Shown piece by piece: positions 27,491-38,616 of a stretch of DNA of 64,000 nucleotides. The stretch is from contig JAMWZY010000001.1 in the NCBI GenBank assembly GCA_024281825.1, positions 248,001-312,000 on the forward strand, written 5' to 3'. Source of the DNA: Nitrosomonas sp. (GTDB lineage: Bacteria; Pseudomonadota; Gammaproteobacteria; Burkholderiales; Nitrosomonadaceae). A model generated the notes under the pieces. That model searched no databases. It was not told where the DNA came from and saw nothing but the letters and a program-made list of their open reading frames with translations. Positions within the stretch are counted from its first letter, which is position 1. Each line of letters opens with the position of its first letter. The position numbers were made by a program, and so were the translations under genes.

Positions 27491-30418
27491 TTAATCCTCG
27501 TTAGTTGTTAATTGCTTGATTGAAATTGCGCCGATGGGCTGTTTGTCGCATACGGCATAGTAAACGGCGTAACTATGCCGAGAACTTTCCCCGCCAACCC
27601 GATCCAGACCTTCTGGGGTATAGCTTAGATAAACGGGAAATTCCGGATCTCTTGCTTCATTGAGCAAAATAAAATCTTTAAAAGCTTTCTGACCGCCGAT
27701 AATGTTGTGGTGTTTGCTTTTCATATATGCCAACAAGTTTCTATCGCTATCGCCGTAGCCTTGGATTTCATCTAGCGCCGCAGTCAAATTGTCGAATTGT
27801 TCGCGGTCGCTCACTGGCGGTTGGTAAGCATATTGGTTCATGAATTCGATCTTTGGCCATTGGCTAACCTCGCATACCGCCATTTGCACAAACCGATTCT
27901 CACCGCGTAAAGAATGTTTGCTGATTTTGCTACGCCCTTTCTCGGTGGATTTTTTCGGTGGAATGGTAATCGGATCGACGATTTTGTTTTGAATCAACTG
28001 TACGCCTTGTTTAAAGCAAGCCAATAAATCCGACTCCATGGCTTGTTTGGCAAGTTCTGTTTCGTGAAATTTTCGGTATAGCGAGTAAAGCATTGGCAGT
28101 TGAATTATCTGGTTCTCAATCTCTTCAGTTTGCAAAAAGCGATACCACGCCTTAGTGGCGGCGAAGGAATATTGTCGGTTTAGGAATCGGGCGGTTGCTC
28201 CGGTGCCTTTGCCTTGATGGATCAATTCCGGCACGGCAACACAGTAAATATTGGGGGTTGAATTGGCACCGAATCGATCGAGCCGACCCAAACGCTGTAG
28301 AAAGTTTTCGGCAGTGGTAAGTTCGGACACCATGTAATCGCTGGTGATATTTAACGATGCCTGCACTATAGGCCCGGCTCGCAACACATTGTATTTTGGA
28401 GTGCCGTTTTTTTTGAAGGATTCGTATACTTCATCGAACAGTTTGTGTTTATCGCTTTTCTTGAATTTGGAATGTAGCAATATTGCATTTTCGGTATTCT
28501 GATTGCTAATAAAGCTTTTTTGTGCGGTTTGGGCAGTATTGCTGATCACGATGGTTTTTCCGCTTTGGTGCTGATACAGCGGATTGCCTGCGTCCTGTCG
28601 CGTTTCATCGAATACCTTGAATTCAACGCGATACTCGCTTGGGTTGAAGCTGGGCATTTCGATAATGTCTTCCGGTTGAATCTCCATGAGGGTATTCAGA
28701 AAGAAGTAATGTGGCGTGGCGGACACCAGCAAAGTATTGGCAAGACTGCCCTGCGACTTTTTGCATTCGATCAGTTCTGCAAACAACAGATTGAACGCCG
28801 GCATGGCGACATATTCATGGAATTCGTCGAATACCACATGAGCATTCAAGACATTGATCAGTGTATTCACCTTGGTGTGAGTGATGATGGCACTGAATAC
28901 TTGATCGATGGTAGTGATGACGATATCCCCGGAGAAATAAGCATCTTCCGCCGTTTCTTTTCCCCATTCTCTGGTGTATTTGAATTCGCCCGTATTGATT
29001 TCGATGTTGGCGTCCGACAAATATTGCTCGGAAGTCAATTCGAGAAATAAACCTTGGCAGACTTGCACGCGTGGACAAATCCAAATGATTTGTTGAGCAT
29101 TCTTTAACATTGCCCACTCCAATGCAATCTTGGTTTTACCGCATCCAGCAGGACCTGCCAGAACAGCAACATCGTTTATTTTACTGAGTTGAGCGGCGAT
29201 TTCATGCTGCTTGCTAGTACGCTCACTGGATGGAAATTGCGTCATGCAAGATTGAATTTGCGAATATAAATTACTTTCCGACAGCAAGGTCTCATTGGCC
29301 AGACGATGCAAGGTTTGATGTCTGATATGGTTGTGCAAATCTTCAGCGGATAACCCGGAGATCAATCGGTCTGCGGAAATGACACACGTACGCATCAGAT
29401 TGTGTAGGGCATTGGCGGTGATTTGCTGTCGATAATCGTCAATGCGATTTTCCAGTTCATACGTTTTATAGCTGGGTAGCGGTGTTGTCTTGATGTTATC
29501 CAATGAATCCAAATCTACCGTTTCACTGTAAATTCTGTTAATTAAGGATGCTTCAGTGTTCCGGTATTTGCAATCGATTTCACCAACTTGCTGTAACAGC
29601 CTTTGCGCTTTCTCAATGATTTCCGAAAACGGTAGAGACGACAAATTGCCGTTGAGTTTTTTGTGAATCCCGCCAAACGTCGAAAATTCAGGGTCTTTTT
29701 CCTTGCGGTATGGCTTGGCATGGTGCCAATAAATAGTATGCTTGATTGCATTCTTGTGACCAGTGCTAATACCTTTGAACGAGATCGGATCGAGCAATTG
29801 ATAAAGCAGAGCAGAAATCTCGTTATGGCGCGGATGCTTATCGAAGCTGAATTTGGTGTCGTCTATGTGCTGGCCGTCTTCCGTCTGAAGATTCTTTTTC
29901 TTCGGGTTTCTTGCCCAATCCTGAAAAGCTGGATCGATTTTTCCTAAATCATGTAAGCACCCGGCAACAAAGGCTGTTTCCATTTCGTTTGTTTTGTTCA
30001 GCGTCAAACGTGCTAGTAATTGTTCAGCAACATAACCCACGGCAAACAAATGTTCGGCCAATGTCTGTAGATGGGTATTGGCATAGAGAAAATTGGAATT
30101 AGGTGCTTGCTTGGGTATATCCATTATGAGTTCCTTGGCGGTGGAATTAACTGGCACAATGCCTTGCGGATTGAATTGGTCTCGATTCCCCACAATCCAA
30201 ACCAATTCGCTGCGGCTTCGCGATCTGATCCAGTGACAGGCTACGGCGGTATTTTTGGTTGCAGTTTTGCGTAGCAGGGTTTTGACGGCGATCAATCCTT
30301 CTTCCGTGATTACGGTTTGCCAGGTGTTGTTGCCGATACGGTTGGCGAAAGCATCCAATACCCGTCGGGTGCGATTGAGTGCTTTTCTCTCGCATTGGCT
30401 GACGAAAGTGACCATCAT
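27491..30418 (-). CDS. cas3: Cas2-3 fusion, CRISPR adaptation and nuclease-helicase
   Basis: About 975 residues. The first about 95 ([20 protein letters not shown] and on) form the Cas2 domain that is fused to Cas3 in all type I-F systems. An HD nuclease follows (LAEHLFAVG, then CLHDLGK with His 156 and Asp 157, and YWHHAKP). The helicase has Walker A GPAGCGKT near 422-429, DEFH near 531-534, SAT near 566-568 and [13 protein letters not shown] longer open frame reaches 30664, but the ATG at 30416-30418 overlaps the cas1 stop (ATGA) and starts the Cas2 fold correctly. All catalytic motifs look intact. Confidence 0.95.
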   Translation of the reverse strand: MMVTFVSQCERKALNRTRRVLDAFANRIGNNTWQTVITEEGLIAVKTLLRKTATKNTAVACHWIRSRSRSELVWIVGNRDQFNPQGIVPVNSTAKELIMDIPKQAPNSNFLYANTHLQTLAEHLFAVGYVAEQLLARLTLNKTNEMETAFVAGCLHDLGKIDPAFQDWARNPKKKNLQTEDGQHIDDTKFSFDKHPRHNEISALLYQLLDPISFKGISTGHKNAIKHTIYWHHAKPYRKEKDPEFSTFGGIHKKLNGNLSSLPFSEIIEKAQRLLQQVGEIDCKYRNTEASLINRIYSETVDLDSLDNIKTTPLPSYKTYELENRIDDYRQQITANALHNLMRTCVISADRLISGLSAEDLHNHIRHQTLHRLANETLLSESNLYSQIQSCMTQFPSSERTSKQHEIAAQLSKINDVAVLAGPAGCGKTKIALEWAMLKNAQQIIWICPRVQVCQGLFLELTSEQYLSDANIEINTGEFKYTREWGKETAEDAYFSGDIVITTIDQVFSAIITHTKVNTLINVLNAHVVFDEFHEYVAMPAFNLLFAELIECKKSQGSLANTLLVSATPHYFFLNTLMEIQPEDIIEMPSFNPSEYRVEFKVFDETRQDAGNPLYQHQSGKTIVISNTAQTAQKSFISNQNTENAILLHSKFKKSDKHKLFDEVYESFKKNGTPKYNVLRAGPIVQASLNITSDYMVSELTTAENFLQRLGRLDRFGANSTPNIYCVAVPELIHQGKGTGATARFLNRQYSFAATKAWYRFLQTEEIENQIIQLPMLYSLYRKFHETELAKQAMESDLLACFKQGVQLIQNKIVDPITIPPKKSTEKGRSKISKHSLRGENRFVQMAVCEVSQWPKIEFMNQYAYQPPVSDREQFDNLTAALDEIQGYGDSDRNLLAYMKSKHHNIIGGQKAFKDFILLNEARDPEFPVYLSYTPEGLDRVGGESSRHSYAVYYAVCDKQPIGAISIKQLTTNED

Positions 30419-31362
30419 GGCCGTGATTCTCGTAGCGCTTGTTGCTTGACCTGCTCGAACATGAAATCCATGGCTTTGTGTTCGGTAAATTTTTGTAGGA
30501 TTTGCTGGCGGAATTCCTGTTCGCTCATTTTTTCCTTGGCGCAAACGAAAGCCCAAGGGAGGATGATGGCGTCTTTGACGAGATCGGCGATGTCGAACAC
30601 CAATGCACCACGGCGTGTTTTGCCGTGCATCACGGCGAAGCCGTGCGGAATGCCCAGTACCCATAGTGTGGTTGCAGCTAACCCGTAAGCTAGGTAATTA
30701 CCGTGATTCAGAAAAGCATTGGCGCTGTCGGTGCTATCGTAATTGCGCACGAAATCTTTTTGCTGAGTTCGACTGACGGCAATTCTGTAGAGGTTTTTAG
30801 TGAGTTGCGCTTCGATCAACAATAATTCGGTGACATTGTTCGCTTGTTCAACTTTGTTTGAAAAACCTGAGAATGCTTGTGTGACATCTTGGTCGTCGAA
30901 AAAGAAGCCTTCATTTTTTAAATCTTTATCCTTGCTCCACGTACTTTGCAAGTAATTGATGCGCATAAGCTGGAAGTATTTGGCAACCTGTAATCGTTTT
31001 GCTTCATCAAACCAGAATGACAGCCATCCTTGTACATATTCGGTTGGCCTGTATTCGCTTTGCGGCGTGAGCCATTCAATTTCAGTTCCCATCAGTAGCG
31101 GTGTGCCGCCGCCACCACTGAAACCGATCAAGACGCCAGCCGATGCCAGCATGCGCACTGCCGCTTGCGTGATTGAAGTGCCGGTACCTAATAAAACAAC
31201 GGTGGTATTGGCAATCGGAATATTCCAATACAATTGCTCGTCTTTGGCTTCTGTTAAATAAAGAACGCGGCCATCTTTCTGCATGACGCGGCATTTTTCG
31301 AGATAGTAAATATTAGCTCGTTTGGAATGTAGAATTGCTTTTAAATCTGTAAGCTGCTCCAT
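30415..31362 (-). CDS. cas1: Cas1, CRISPR spacer integrase
   Basis: Joins prespacers to the leader-end repeat, in complex with Cas2-3 in type I-F. 315 residues, I-F-like. Catalytic residues line up with the Pseudomonas enzyme: Glu 184 (LLIEAQLTK), His 246 (AVMHGKTRRG), Asp 257 and Asp 260 (FDIADLVKD). AGGAGTG lies upstream of the ATG. It is the first cas gene, 43 bp after the end of the co-directional alkA-like gene, so the operon promoter lies in that short gap or inside alkA. Confidence 0.96.
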   Translation of the reverse strand: MEQLTDLKAILHSKRANIYYLEKCRVMQKDGRVLYLTEAKDEQLYWNIPIANTTVVLLGTGTSITQAAVRMLASAGVLIGFSGGGGTPLLMGTEIEWLTPQSEYRPTEYVQGWLSFWFDEAKRLQVAKYFQLMRINYLQSTWSKDKDLKNEGFFFDDQDVTQAFSGFSNKVEQANNVTELLLIEAQLTKNLYRIAVSRTQQKDFVRNYDSTDSANAFLNHGNYLAYGLAATTLWVLGIPHGFAVMHGKTRRGALVFDIADLVKDAIILPWAFVCAKEKMSEQEFRQQILQKFTEHKAMDFMFEQVKQQALRESRP

Positions 31363-31405
31363 TTAGAACACTCCTGGTTGTAAAACAACACTATTGACTC
31401 AATAC

Positions 31406-32317
31406 TTATGCTTTTCCAAATGTCCATAAATGAACAGCGACCAATGCGCGCCAAGGAGAAAATTGTTCCAACCATTGCTGTACCTGTTTTTCACTCATTT
31501 GGTCAGGATTGGCAAGAAGTTTCTGTAAACCGCGGCGCACGGCAATATCGCCGTGTAATGAGGCATTGAGCCATCCAAAGCCTCGTAATAAGACATAATT
31601 AATCGTCCAAGGGCCGATGCCACGGACTGCGCCGAGTTGTTGCCGTATGCTGTCGATGGGTGGCGTTGTAAATTCGTTTGTGAAATGTAATTCACCATTT
31701 GAGATCATGTAGCTAACGGCTAACAGTGCTTGGGCTTTAGTTATAGTGAGTCCACAGTTGCGCAGCTCTTCTACGCTTAATTGTGCGATGTATTCGGCAC
31801 TCGGGTAGCACAATAATCCACTTGAATGTGAAATATTGGTGTAAAGAACTAATTTGCGTCGAATAGATACGGCGGCACAGACACTGATTTGTTGTCCAAT
31901 GATTGCCCAACTGATCGCTTCAAAAATGGAAAAAGTAGTAGGTATCCGTAAACCTGTTTGTCTGCGCAACATAGGGCCTAGCTCGAGGTGATTTTGGAAG
32001 CGTTGTTCAAATTCTTCGATCGCTTGGGGTAATCCCAATAATCGGTGCAAATATTTGCTCAATAAAGCAGAATCGCCCGTGGTCGCAGTTCCATCAAGGA
32101 TTAGCTGAGCTTGTGCAGCACCCGATTGAAAGTCAATGGTTAAGCAAGCAGGCTGGTTATTCCAAAGCAATCCTTTTGCTAGCGAGTGTTCATGAACATG
32201 CTCTGCAATGGCTTGAGAATCACGTTGATGAAACGCTAGAATTGTATTGACGTAGTAGCGTTTCGGCAGTTTAATCTTGCAGGTTAATTGTGTCTTAATC
32301 ACCGGGTTTGATTCCAT
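31406..32317 (-). CDS. AlkA-like DNA-3-methyladenine glycosylase
   Basis: Base-excision glycosylase that removes alkylated bases. About 303 residues from the ATG at 32317 (a longer frame starts at 32374). The helix-hairpin-helix-GPD fold is visible: FSIFEAISWAIIGQQISVCA, then VRGIGPWTINYVLLRGFG and LHGDIAVRRGLQKLL, where the Asp of LHGD is the expected catalytic residue. It runs in the same direction as cas1 and could be co-transcribed, but is more likely an unrelated repair gene. Confidence 0.88.
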   Translation of the reverse strand: MESNPVIKTQLTCKIKLPKRYYVNTILAFHQRDSQAIAEHVHEHSLAKGLLWNNQPACLTIDFQSGAAQAQLILDGTATTGDSALLSKYLHRLLGLPQAIEEFEQRFQNHLELGPMLRRQTGLRIPTTFSIFEAISWAIIGQQISVCAAVSIRRKLVLYTNISHSSGLLCYPSAEYIAQLSVEELRNCGLTITKAQALLAVSYMISNGELHFTNEFTTPPIDSIRQQLGAVRGIGPWTINYVLLRGFGWLNASLHGDIAVRRGLQKLLANPDQMSEKQVQQWLEQFSPWRALVAVHLWTFGKA

Positions 32318-32494
32318 GTTAATCTCTGCATGAATGCATTCTTGCACTATAAAGAATCGCGATGATGGATACAAATCCGTTGCTCGGCATTTTCCGTTTA
32401 GCGTATCATTAGGCCACTCTAAAAAAGGTGTTAGTGCTAGAGATTTGTATATTGTTGATCTTTTTGATTTGATAGGGTTTTCCTGGCAACGATT

Positions 32495-32830
32495 ATGAAG
32501 ATTACACGTGCGATCGAATATTTTTTGATTGGGCTGATTTTATCGGTGATAGGGGTAATGCCGGTTTCTGGTCAGATGGAAAGAAATTTCCCGCCCGATA
32601 GCAGATTGGGGAATTTGAATGGCGCGTCTTTTCCTCAATTCAATATTGATGGAAGGCTCATGATTATGGGCGCGGCCGGGCAAGTGCGTGATATCGATAA
32701 CCAGATTGTGCTGCCCAACACCGCTTATAAGCCTGGTGCTGTACGCTATCAGATTGATCTGATGGGGCATTTGCACCGTGTCTGGTATTTGACACCGGGA
32801 GAAGCTAAAGGCGCCAAAAAAGAAAAATGA
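32495..32830 (+). CDS. small secreted protein of unknown function
   Basis: 111 residues. The N-terminus (about 1-25) is a signal peptide ending near VSG/Q; the remainder is about 85 residues with FPPDSRLGNLNGASFPQFNIDG-type sequence (aromatic, Gly and Asn-rich) and a Lys-rich tail. I do not recognise the family. It lies 57 nt before miaB on the same strand. Confidence 0.7.
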   Translation: MKITRAIEYFLIGLILSVIGVMPVSGQMERNFPPDSRLGNLNGASFPQFNIDGRLMIMGAAGQVRDIDNQIVLPNTAYKPGAVRYQIDLMGHLHRVWYLTPGEAKGAKKEK

Positions 32831-32887
32831 GCTTAGGTTTTTAGCTAAGCATGACAATTCACTTTATTTCATGGTCAATATTAATCT

Positions 32888-34216
32888 GTGAGTAACAAAC
32901 TATATATCAAAACCTTCGGTTGCCAGATGAATGAATACGATTCAGAAAAAATGGCCGATGTGTTGCACGCCGCGTATGGCATGGAAGCAACTGATGATCC
33001 CGCTCAAGCCGATATGATTTTATTTAATACCTGTTCCGTGCGCGAAAAAGCGCAGGAAAAAGTGTTTCATGATCTGGGGCGTGTGCGTCATTTGAAAGAA
33101 AAGAATCCTCATTTGTTGATTGGCGTGGGAGGGTGTGTCGCGAGTCAAGAAGGCAAGGCGATTGTGACCCGTGCGCCCTTTGTTGATGTGGTTTTTGGTC
33201 CTCAAACGTTGCACCGATTGCCGCAGTTGATTGAAACACGTAAAGCGACTGGACGGCCGCAAGTGGATATTTCATTTCCTGAAATCGAAAAATTCGACCA
33301 TTTGCCGCCGGCGCGCACTGAGGGAGTCACCGCATTTGTATCAATCATGGAAGGCTGTAGCAAATATTGTAGCTTTTGCATAGTGCCTTATACGCGCGGA
33401 GAGGAAGTATCCCGTCCACTCGGCGATGTGCTGACGGAAATTGCTGTACTAGCAGATCAGGGTGTCAAAGAAGTCAATCTGCTTGGGCAAAATGTCAACG
33501 CCTATCTGGGGGTCATGGATGATGGCGAGATTGCCGATTTCGCTTTGCTGCTGGAATATTTACACGAAATTCCGGGTATTGAGCGCATTCGCTATACCAC
33601 CTCACACCCTAAAGAATTTACGACACGTTTAATCGAAGCGTATCGTAATTTGCCAAAACTGGTCAATCATTTGCATTTGCCTGTGCAATCCGGTTCCGAT
33701 CGGGTGCTCGCAGCAATGAAACGTGGCTACAGCGTACTGGAATATAAATCAATCATCCGAAAATTACGTGCTATTCGTCCAGATATTTCACTGTCTTCGG
33801 ATTTTATTGTGGGGTTTCCTGGAGAAACCGAGGCCGATTTTTCGGCCACAATGAAATTAATTGAAGAATTAAATTTTGATGAATCGTATAGTTTTGTTTA
33901 TAGTCCTCGCCCCGGTACGCCTGCGGCAGATTTGCCTGATGAAACACCGCAGGAAGTAAAGCTGGAAAGATTGCATCGCTTGCAAGCACAAATCAACCAG
34001 CAAGCCCGAAAAATCAGCCAAAGCATGGTGGATTCTGTGCAACGTGTGTTACTGGAAGGTACTTCTAAAAAAAATGACGGTGAATTCTGCGGCCGGACCG
34101 ATAACAACCGGGTCGTTAACCTAACGAGCAATCCTGAACGTGTCGGCAGTTTTATCAATGTTCGCATTACTGAAGCGCGCGCTCATTCCTTGCGTGGTGA
34201 AATGCTACCGGAATAA
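32888..34216 (+). CDS. miaB: MiaB, tRNA-2-methylthio-N6-dimethylallyladenosine synthase
   Basis: Radical-SAM enzyme that methylthiolates i6A37 in tRNA. 442 residues. The radical-SAM cluster is CSKYCSFC with Cys 157, 161 and 164; the auxiliary cluster uses Cys 12, 49 and 83. A C-terminal TRAM domain ends in [10 protein letters not shown]. It starts with GTG at 32888, giving the family N-terminus [18 protein letters not shown]. It leads the miaB-phoH-ybeY-ybeX series known from E. coli. Confidence 0.97.
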   Translation: MSNKLYIKTFGCQMNEYDSEKMADVLHAAYGMEATDDPAQADMILFNTCSVREKAQEKVFHDLGRVRHLKEKNPHLLIGVGGCVASQEGKAIVTRAPFVDVVFGPQTLHRLPQLIETRKATGRPQVDISFPEIEKFDHLPPARTEGVTAFVSIMEGCSKYCSFCIVPYTRGEEVSRPLGDVLTEIAVLADQGVKEVNLLGQNVNAYLGVMDDGEIADFALLLEYLHEIPGIERIRYTTSHPKEFTTRLIEAYRNLPKLVNHLHLPVQSGSDRVLAAMKRGYSVLEYKSIIRKLRAIRPDISLSSDFIVGFPGETEADFSATMKLIEELNFDESYSFVYSPRPGTPAADLPDETPQEVKLERLHRLQAQINQQARKISQSMVDSVQRVLLEGTSKKNDGEFCGRTDNNRVVNLTSNPERVGSFINVRITEARAHSLRGEMLPE

Positions 34217-34299
34217 TTGAGATACGTTGCGTGGTTTTTTGCTTGCAAAGTATCACAACCGCTGCGACAATCGCATTATCGTAACAGTATCGTTTAACA

Positions 34300-35298
34300 T
34301 TGAAACCAGTACCTCTCGAAATCTCCTTCACGCCCGCCGACAATCAGCGATTGGCCAACCTGTGCGGTTCTTTGGACGAAAATCTCAAACAAGTTGAAAA
34401 CGTATTGGATGTGGAAATCTCCCGGCGTGGTGAGCATTTCAGCTTGTCAGGTCGTTCCGATCAAACCAAACTGGCTGCAAAAGTTTTGCGCGATTTTTAT
34501 AACCAGTCGAAGCAGCACCTGAGTTTAGAACAAATTCAATTGGGCTTGGTTGAAGCGCTCAATTTAGGAAAATCAGCAACTGCAGGGGCTGGCGATACCA
34601 ATCTATCCTTGGTAAATTCGCCGGTGGCAACGCCGCTGATGACGCGCCGTAGCAACCTTCATGGCCGAACACCGCGTCAAATTCAATACTTGCAACAAAT
34701 TCAAGATCACGATATTACATTCGCCATCGGTCCTGCCGGTACCGGAAAAACCTATCTTGCGGTAGCCAGTGCGGTTGATGCCTTGGAGCGCGGCTTGGTG
34801 TCGCGTTTGATCTTGGTCCGTCCAGCGGTTGAAGCGGGAGAACGCCTAGGTTTCTTACCAGGTGATATGACACAGAAAGTCGATCCCTATCTGCGTCCGC
34901 TGTATGATGCGCTGTATGATTTGATGGGATTCGATAAAACTGGCAAACAGTTTGAGCGCAGTACTATTGAAATTGCGCCACTCGCGTTTATGCGCGGACG
35001 TACTTTGAATCAATCGTTCATTATTTTGGATGAAGCGCAAAATACGACCCCAGAACAGATGAAAATGTTTTTGACACGCATCGGTATGGGTTCTAAGGCG
35101 GTGATAACTGGCGATATTACACAAATCGATTTGCCGAAACATCAAAAAAGTGGCCTGGTCGATGTTCAAGATGTATTGAATGACATTCGCGGCATTGCTT
35201 TTACCCGCTTTAAATCGGACGATGTAGTCAGACATCCTTTAGTACAACGCATCATCAATGCTTATGAGCAGCACGATCGGCACACCGAAAAACCGTGA
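34300..35298 (+). CDS. ybeZ: PhoH-like ATPase (YbeZ)
   Basis: Cytoplasmic P-loop ATPase that partners YbeY in RNA processing. 332 residues with an N-terminal KH-like region (about 30-70), Walker A GPAGTGKT at 144-151 and the DEAQNTTPEQMKMFLTRIG Walker B segment. The frame begins with TTG at 34300; no nearby in-frame ATG gives a better start. It overlaps ybeY by about 35-41 nt, so the two are translationally coupled. Confidence 0.94.
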   Translation: MKPVPLEISFTPADNQRLANLCGSLDENLKQVENVLDVEISRRGEHFSLSGRSDQTKLAAKVLRDFYNQSKQHLSLEQIQLGLVEALNLGKSATAGAGDTNLSLVNSPVATPLMTRRSNLHGRTPRQIQYLQQIQDHDITFAIGPAGTGKTYLAVASAVDALERGLVSRLILVRPAVEAGERLGFLPGDMTQKVDPYLRPLYDALYDLMGFDKTGKQFERSTIEIAPLAFMRGRTLNQSFIILDEAQNTTPEQMKMFLTRIGMGSKAVITGDITQIDLPKHQKSGLVDVQDVLNDIRGIAFTRFKSDDVVRHPLVQRIINAYEQHDRHTEKP

Positions 35299-35797
35299 AG
35301 CGTTGCGCGCACATCCCACTTTCAGACTTGCAGTGCAATATGCCAGCGGAGATTCCGAAACGCTGCCGACACGTCAGCAATTCCGTCGCTGGGTTAGAGC
35401 TGCTTTGGTACAACAGGCTGAGGTTGTCATTCGTATCGTTGACAGAGTGGAAGGGCAGCAATTAAACCGCCAGTTTCGTGGAAAAGATTATGCCACCAAT
35501 GTACTTACCTTTGCCGATCATGATGTTCAACCGCTGATGGGCGATATCGTATTGTGCGCACCAATCATTCTCCAAGAAGCGCAACAACAACACAAGCAGC
35601 TACGTGCTCATTATGCACATTTGACGATACACGGCATATTGCATCTGCAAGGCTATGATCACTTGATTGAATCGGAAGCGGCAGCAATGGAACGATTGGA
35701 GAGTCAGATATTGTCTCGTTTCGGTTACCAGAATCCTTATTTAGAGCGAGAAACGGACGTGTCTTTGCAGCCGGCTAGACCCGAATGTTTAACTTGA
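35264..35797 (+). CDS. ybeY: YbeY, endoribonuclease / rRNA maturation factor
   Basis: Single-strand RNase with a role in 16S rRNA 3' maturation and ribosome quality control. About 177 residues. The zinc motif HGILHLQGYDH supplies His 123, 127 and 133, and FRGKDYATNVLTF is the other family signature. Starts at 35258 and 35264 are both possible. It overlaps the phoH-like gene upstream and is followed by ybeX after 38 nt. Confidence 0.95.
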   Translation: MSSTIGTPKNREALRAHPTFRLAVQYASGDSETLPTRQQFRRWVRAALVQQAEVVIRIVDRVEGQQLNRQFRGKDYATNVLTFADHDVQPLMGDIVLCAPIILQEAQQQHKQLRAHYAHLTIHGILHLQGYDHLIESEAAAMERLESQILSRFGYQNPYLERETDVSLQPARPECLT

Positions 35798-35835
35798 GAC
35801 AATTAAAATTTACATTTTATAAGCGCCAATAATAC

Positions 35836-36693
35836 ATGGATGATCCTTCACCTAAGAGCGGCTGGTTAGAGCGACTCAGTGCTTTGCTGATTCGTGAGCC
35901 GGAAGACCGCGAACAATTAATTAGTGTGTTGCATTCCGCGTTTGAGCGGAACCTGCTCGATTCAGATGCACTCAGCATGATAGAGGGTGTCATGCAGGTT
36001 TCAGAAATGCAAGCGCGCGATATCATGGTGCCGCGATCGCAGATGGATTTAATCGATATCAGTAAAAAACCGGAAGAATTCATCCCGTTTGTGATTGAAG
36101 CTGCGCATTCACGTTTTCCTGCCATCGAAGGAAACGAGGACGAAATCATCGGCATTCTGCTTGCAAAAGATCTGCTACGCTATTATGCAGACCCAGATGA
36201 GTTCAATGTGCGCGGCATGTTACGTCCAGCCGTGTTTATTCCAGAATCCAAGCGTTTGAATGTATTACTGAAGGATTTTCGTAGTAACCGTAATCATATG
36301 GCTATCGTAGTCAATGAATATGGTGGCGCTGCTGGATTGGTAACGATCGAGGATGTATTGGAACAGATTGTTGGTGAAATTGAAGACGAATACGATTTCG
36401 ATGAAGAGGAAGACAATATCGTAGCCGAAGCGGAAGACGTGTATCGCATCAAAGCGATCACCGGAATCGAGTGTATTAACCAAGCGCTCAATACGTATTA
36501 TGATGATGCAGACTACGACACCATTGGCGGTTTGGTGTTGAATAAATTTGGCCGTTTGCCTAATCGCGGTGAATCAGTTGTCATTGATCCGTTTAAATTT
36601 ACCGTACAACGCGTTGATAGCCGACGAATTTATTTACTTAAAGCAGAAAAAATCACGGTTGCAGAGAATACTGCGACCGATGTTTCTGGCTGA
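35836..36693 (+). CDS. ybeX: CorC/YbeX, CBS-domain protein
   Basis: 285 residues with two CBS domains (about 60-180; ARDIMVPRSQMDLIDI and MAIVVNEYGGAAGLVTIEDVLEQIVGEIEDE) and a C-terminal CorC/HlyC domain (YDTIGGLVLNKFGRLPNRGE). E. coli YbeX is linked to Mg/Co efflux and ribosome metabolism. The gene normally following it, lnt, is absent here: recJ comes next. Confidence 0.93.
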   Translation: MDDPSPKSGWLERLSALLIREPEDREQLISVLHSAFERNLLDSDALSMIEGVMQVSEMQARDIMVPRSQMDLIDISKKPEEFIPFVIEAAHSRFPAIEGNEDEIIGILLAKDLLRYYADPDEFNVRGMLRPAVFIPESKRLNVLLKDFRSNRNHMAIVVNEYGGAAGLVTIEDVLEQIVGEIEDEYDFDEEEDNIVAEAEDVYRIKAITGIECINQALNTYYDDADYDTIGGLVLNKFGRLPNRGESVVIDPFKFTVQRVDSRRIYLLKAEKITVAENTATDVSG

Positions 36694-36732
36694 CATTTTC
36701 TGAAGCGATGATTGACGGGCAATGTTAGATAC

Positions 36733-38508
36733 ATGAACAAAATTGTTACCCGATCATTTGATCCCCAATGTTATAAGAATTTAAATGATGGTGGGCTATC
36801 CCCTGTTTTGGCACGTATTTACGCCGCGCGGGGTATTAATAGTATCCAGCAACTCGAAACAGAACTGGCGCAGCTAGTTCCCTTTACGCAACTCAAAAAC
36901 ATTACTCAAACGGCTACATTGCTGGCTGATGCGATTGTCGCTAAGAAACGCTTATTAATTATTGCGGATTACGATTCCGACGGTGCCACTGCTTGTGCGG
37001 TTGGTATTCGCATCTTGCGAAAATTTGGTGCGATCGTTGATTACTTAGTACCGAATCGCTTTGAATTTGGTTACGGTTTAACACCGGAAATCGTTCGGTT
37101 GGCGCATATGCTGAAAAAACCGGATATTCTAATTACTGTTGATAATGGCATTGCCAGTATCGACGGCGTCACAGAAGCAAATGCATTGGGTATGCAGGTG
37201 TTCATTACCGACCATCATCTTCCGGGTGCAGCATTACCGGATGCGGCTGCAATCATCAATCCTAATCAACCCGGTTGCCTTTTTCCGAGCAAAAGCATTG
37301 CAGGTGTTGGTGTGATTTTTTATCTGATGCTGGCACTGCGAGCCGAGCTCCGTAGCCGAAGTACTTTTTCCGCGTCTATGCCGGAACCCAATTTGGCTAG
37401 TTTCCTGGATCTGGTTGCACTTGGAACCGTTGCGGACGTGGTTAAATTGGATAGTAATAATCGTATTTTAGTGCAACAAGGCTTGCAGCGTATGCGTAAA
37501 GGGCAGTGTTGCGCCGGTATTCACGCTTTATTACAAACTGCAAAGCGCGATTATCGGCAAATCTCCACTTATGAATTGGGGTTCATCCTTGGGCCTCGCT
37601 TGAATGCGGCAGGTCGTTTGGATGATATGTCGCTGGGCATTGAATGCTTGATTACCGATGATGACGCTTATGCCGCGCATATTGCGCAGCAATTGGATGC
37701 ATTAAACCGGGAGCGACGAGAAATCGAATCGGTCATGCAGGAAAGCGCATTGATTAAGCTGGATAATTTGCTGACGCAACACCAAACGGAAACGCAAGAT
37801 AACTACACCATTAGCTTATTCGATCAGGATTGGCATCAAGGTGTGATTGGTATCCTTGCTTCACGAATTAAAGATAAATATCACCGTCCAGTGATTATTT
37901 TTGCACCCGGTCATGATGATGAGCTGAAAGGTTCTGGGCGTTCTATTCAGGGATTTCATTTGCGCGATGCATTGGATTGGGTAACTAAAAAGCACCCTGG
38001 ACTCATTATTAAATTTGGCGGTCACGCAGCCGCTGCAGGATTGACCATTAAACAGCAAGCATTCATGCAATTCTGTCAGGCTTTTGAGCAAGCTGCACGT
38101 GCATTCTTGTCGCTCCATGACTTGACGCGCGTAATTGAAACGGATGGCGATCTGACGCTATCCGAAATCAATTTGGAATTAGCCGAGTTTCTGGATCAAC
38201 AGGTGTGGGGACAAGGATTTCCGCAACCCACTTTTATGACACGATTTGCGATAGAAAGTCAGCGCATCGTGGGTGAAAAGCATTCAAAGTTGCGCTTACG
38301 AAAACTGCATACTGTAGATCAGGATAATTATGAGTCACTACCTGAGGCCATCTATGACGCGATATTATTTTTTTATCATGACCCATTGCCCGAAGTGATC
38401 GATGCTGTATATCGTGTTCAAGTCAATGAATTTAATGGGAGAAGAACGATGCAATTGCTCCTGGAGCATTGGATTCAAGTGCAAGATTCATCCGATGAAG
38501 CGCCATAA
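36733..38508 (+). CDS. recJ: RecJ, single-strand DNA-specific 5'-3' exonuclease
   Basis: Acts in recombination and mismatch repair. About 591 residues. DHH-family metal motifs are visible: ADYDSDGATA near 78-87, ITVDNGIAS, FITDHHLPG and LVALGTVADVV; the DHHA1 domain has KGSGRSIQGFHLRDAL and FGGHAAAAGLT. I chose the ATG at 36733 over a TTG at 36712. Length and motif order are normal. Confidence 0.96.
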   Translation: MNKIVTRSFDPQCYKNLNDGGLSPVLARIYAARGINSIQQLETELAQLVPFTQLKNITQTATLLADAIVAKKRLLIIADYDSDGATACAVGIRILRKFGAIVDYLVPNRFEFGYGLTPEIVRLAHMLKKPDILITVDNGIASIDGVTEANALGMQVFITDHHLPGAALPDAAAIINPNQPGCLFPSKSIAGVGVIFYLMLALRAELRSRSTFSASMPEPNLASFLDLVALGTVADVVKLDSNNRILVQQGLQRMRKGQCCAGIHALLQTAKRDYRQISTYELGFILGPRLNAAGRLDDMSLGIECLITDDDAYAAHIAQQLDALNRERREIESVMQESALIKLDNLLTQHQTETQDNYTISLFDQDWHQGVIGILASRIKDKYHRPVIIFAPGHDDELKGSGRSIQGFHLRDALDWVTKKHPGLIIKFGGHAAAAGLTIKQQAFMQFCQAFEQAARAFLSLHDLTRVIETDGDLTLSEINLELAEFLDQQVWGQGFPQPTFMTRFAIESQRIVGEKHSKLRLRKLHTVDQDNYESLPEAIYDAILFFYHDPLPEVIDAVYRVQVNEFNGRRTMQLLLEHWIQVQDSSDEAP

Positions 38509-38616
38509 CCTTGATCAATGATGCTACCAGCCAAGCGGATCGTGCATTAAACTAACTCTCTACACATCAGCAAAACAATAAGTAATTCTAGTTGATCGTA
38601 AGGGGGGATATTGGCT

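Noticed and set aside
30419..30664. N-terminal extension of the Cas2-3 frame
   Set aside because: It lies inside cas1 in another frame, is Arg/His-rich nonsense, and the ATGA overlap at 30415-30418 gives the proper Cas2 start.
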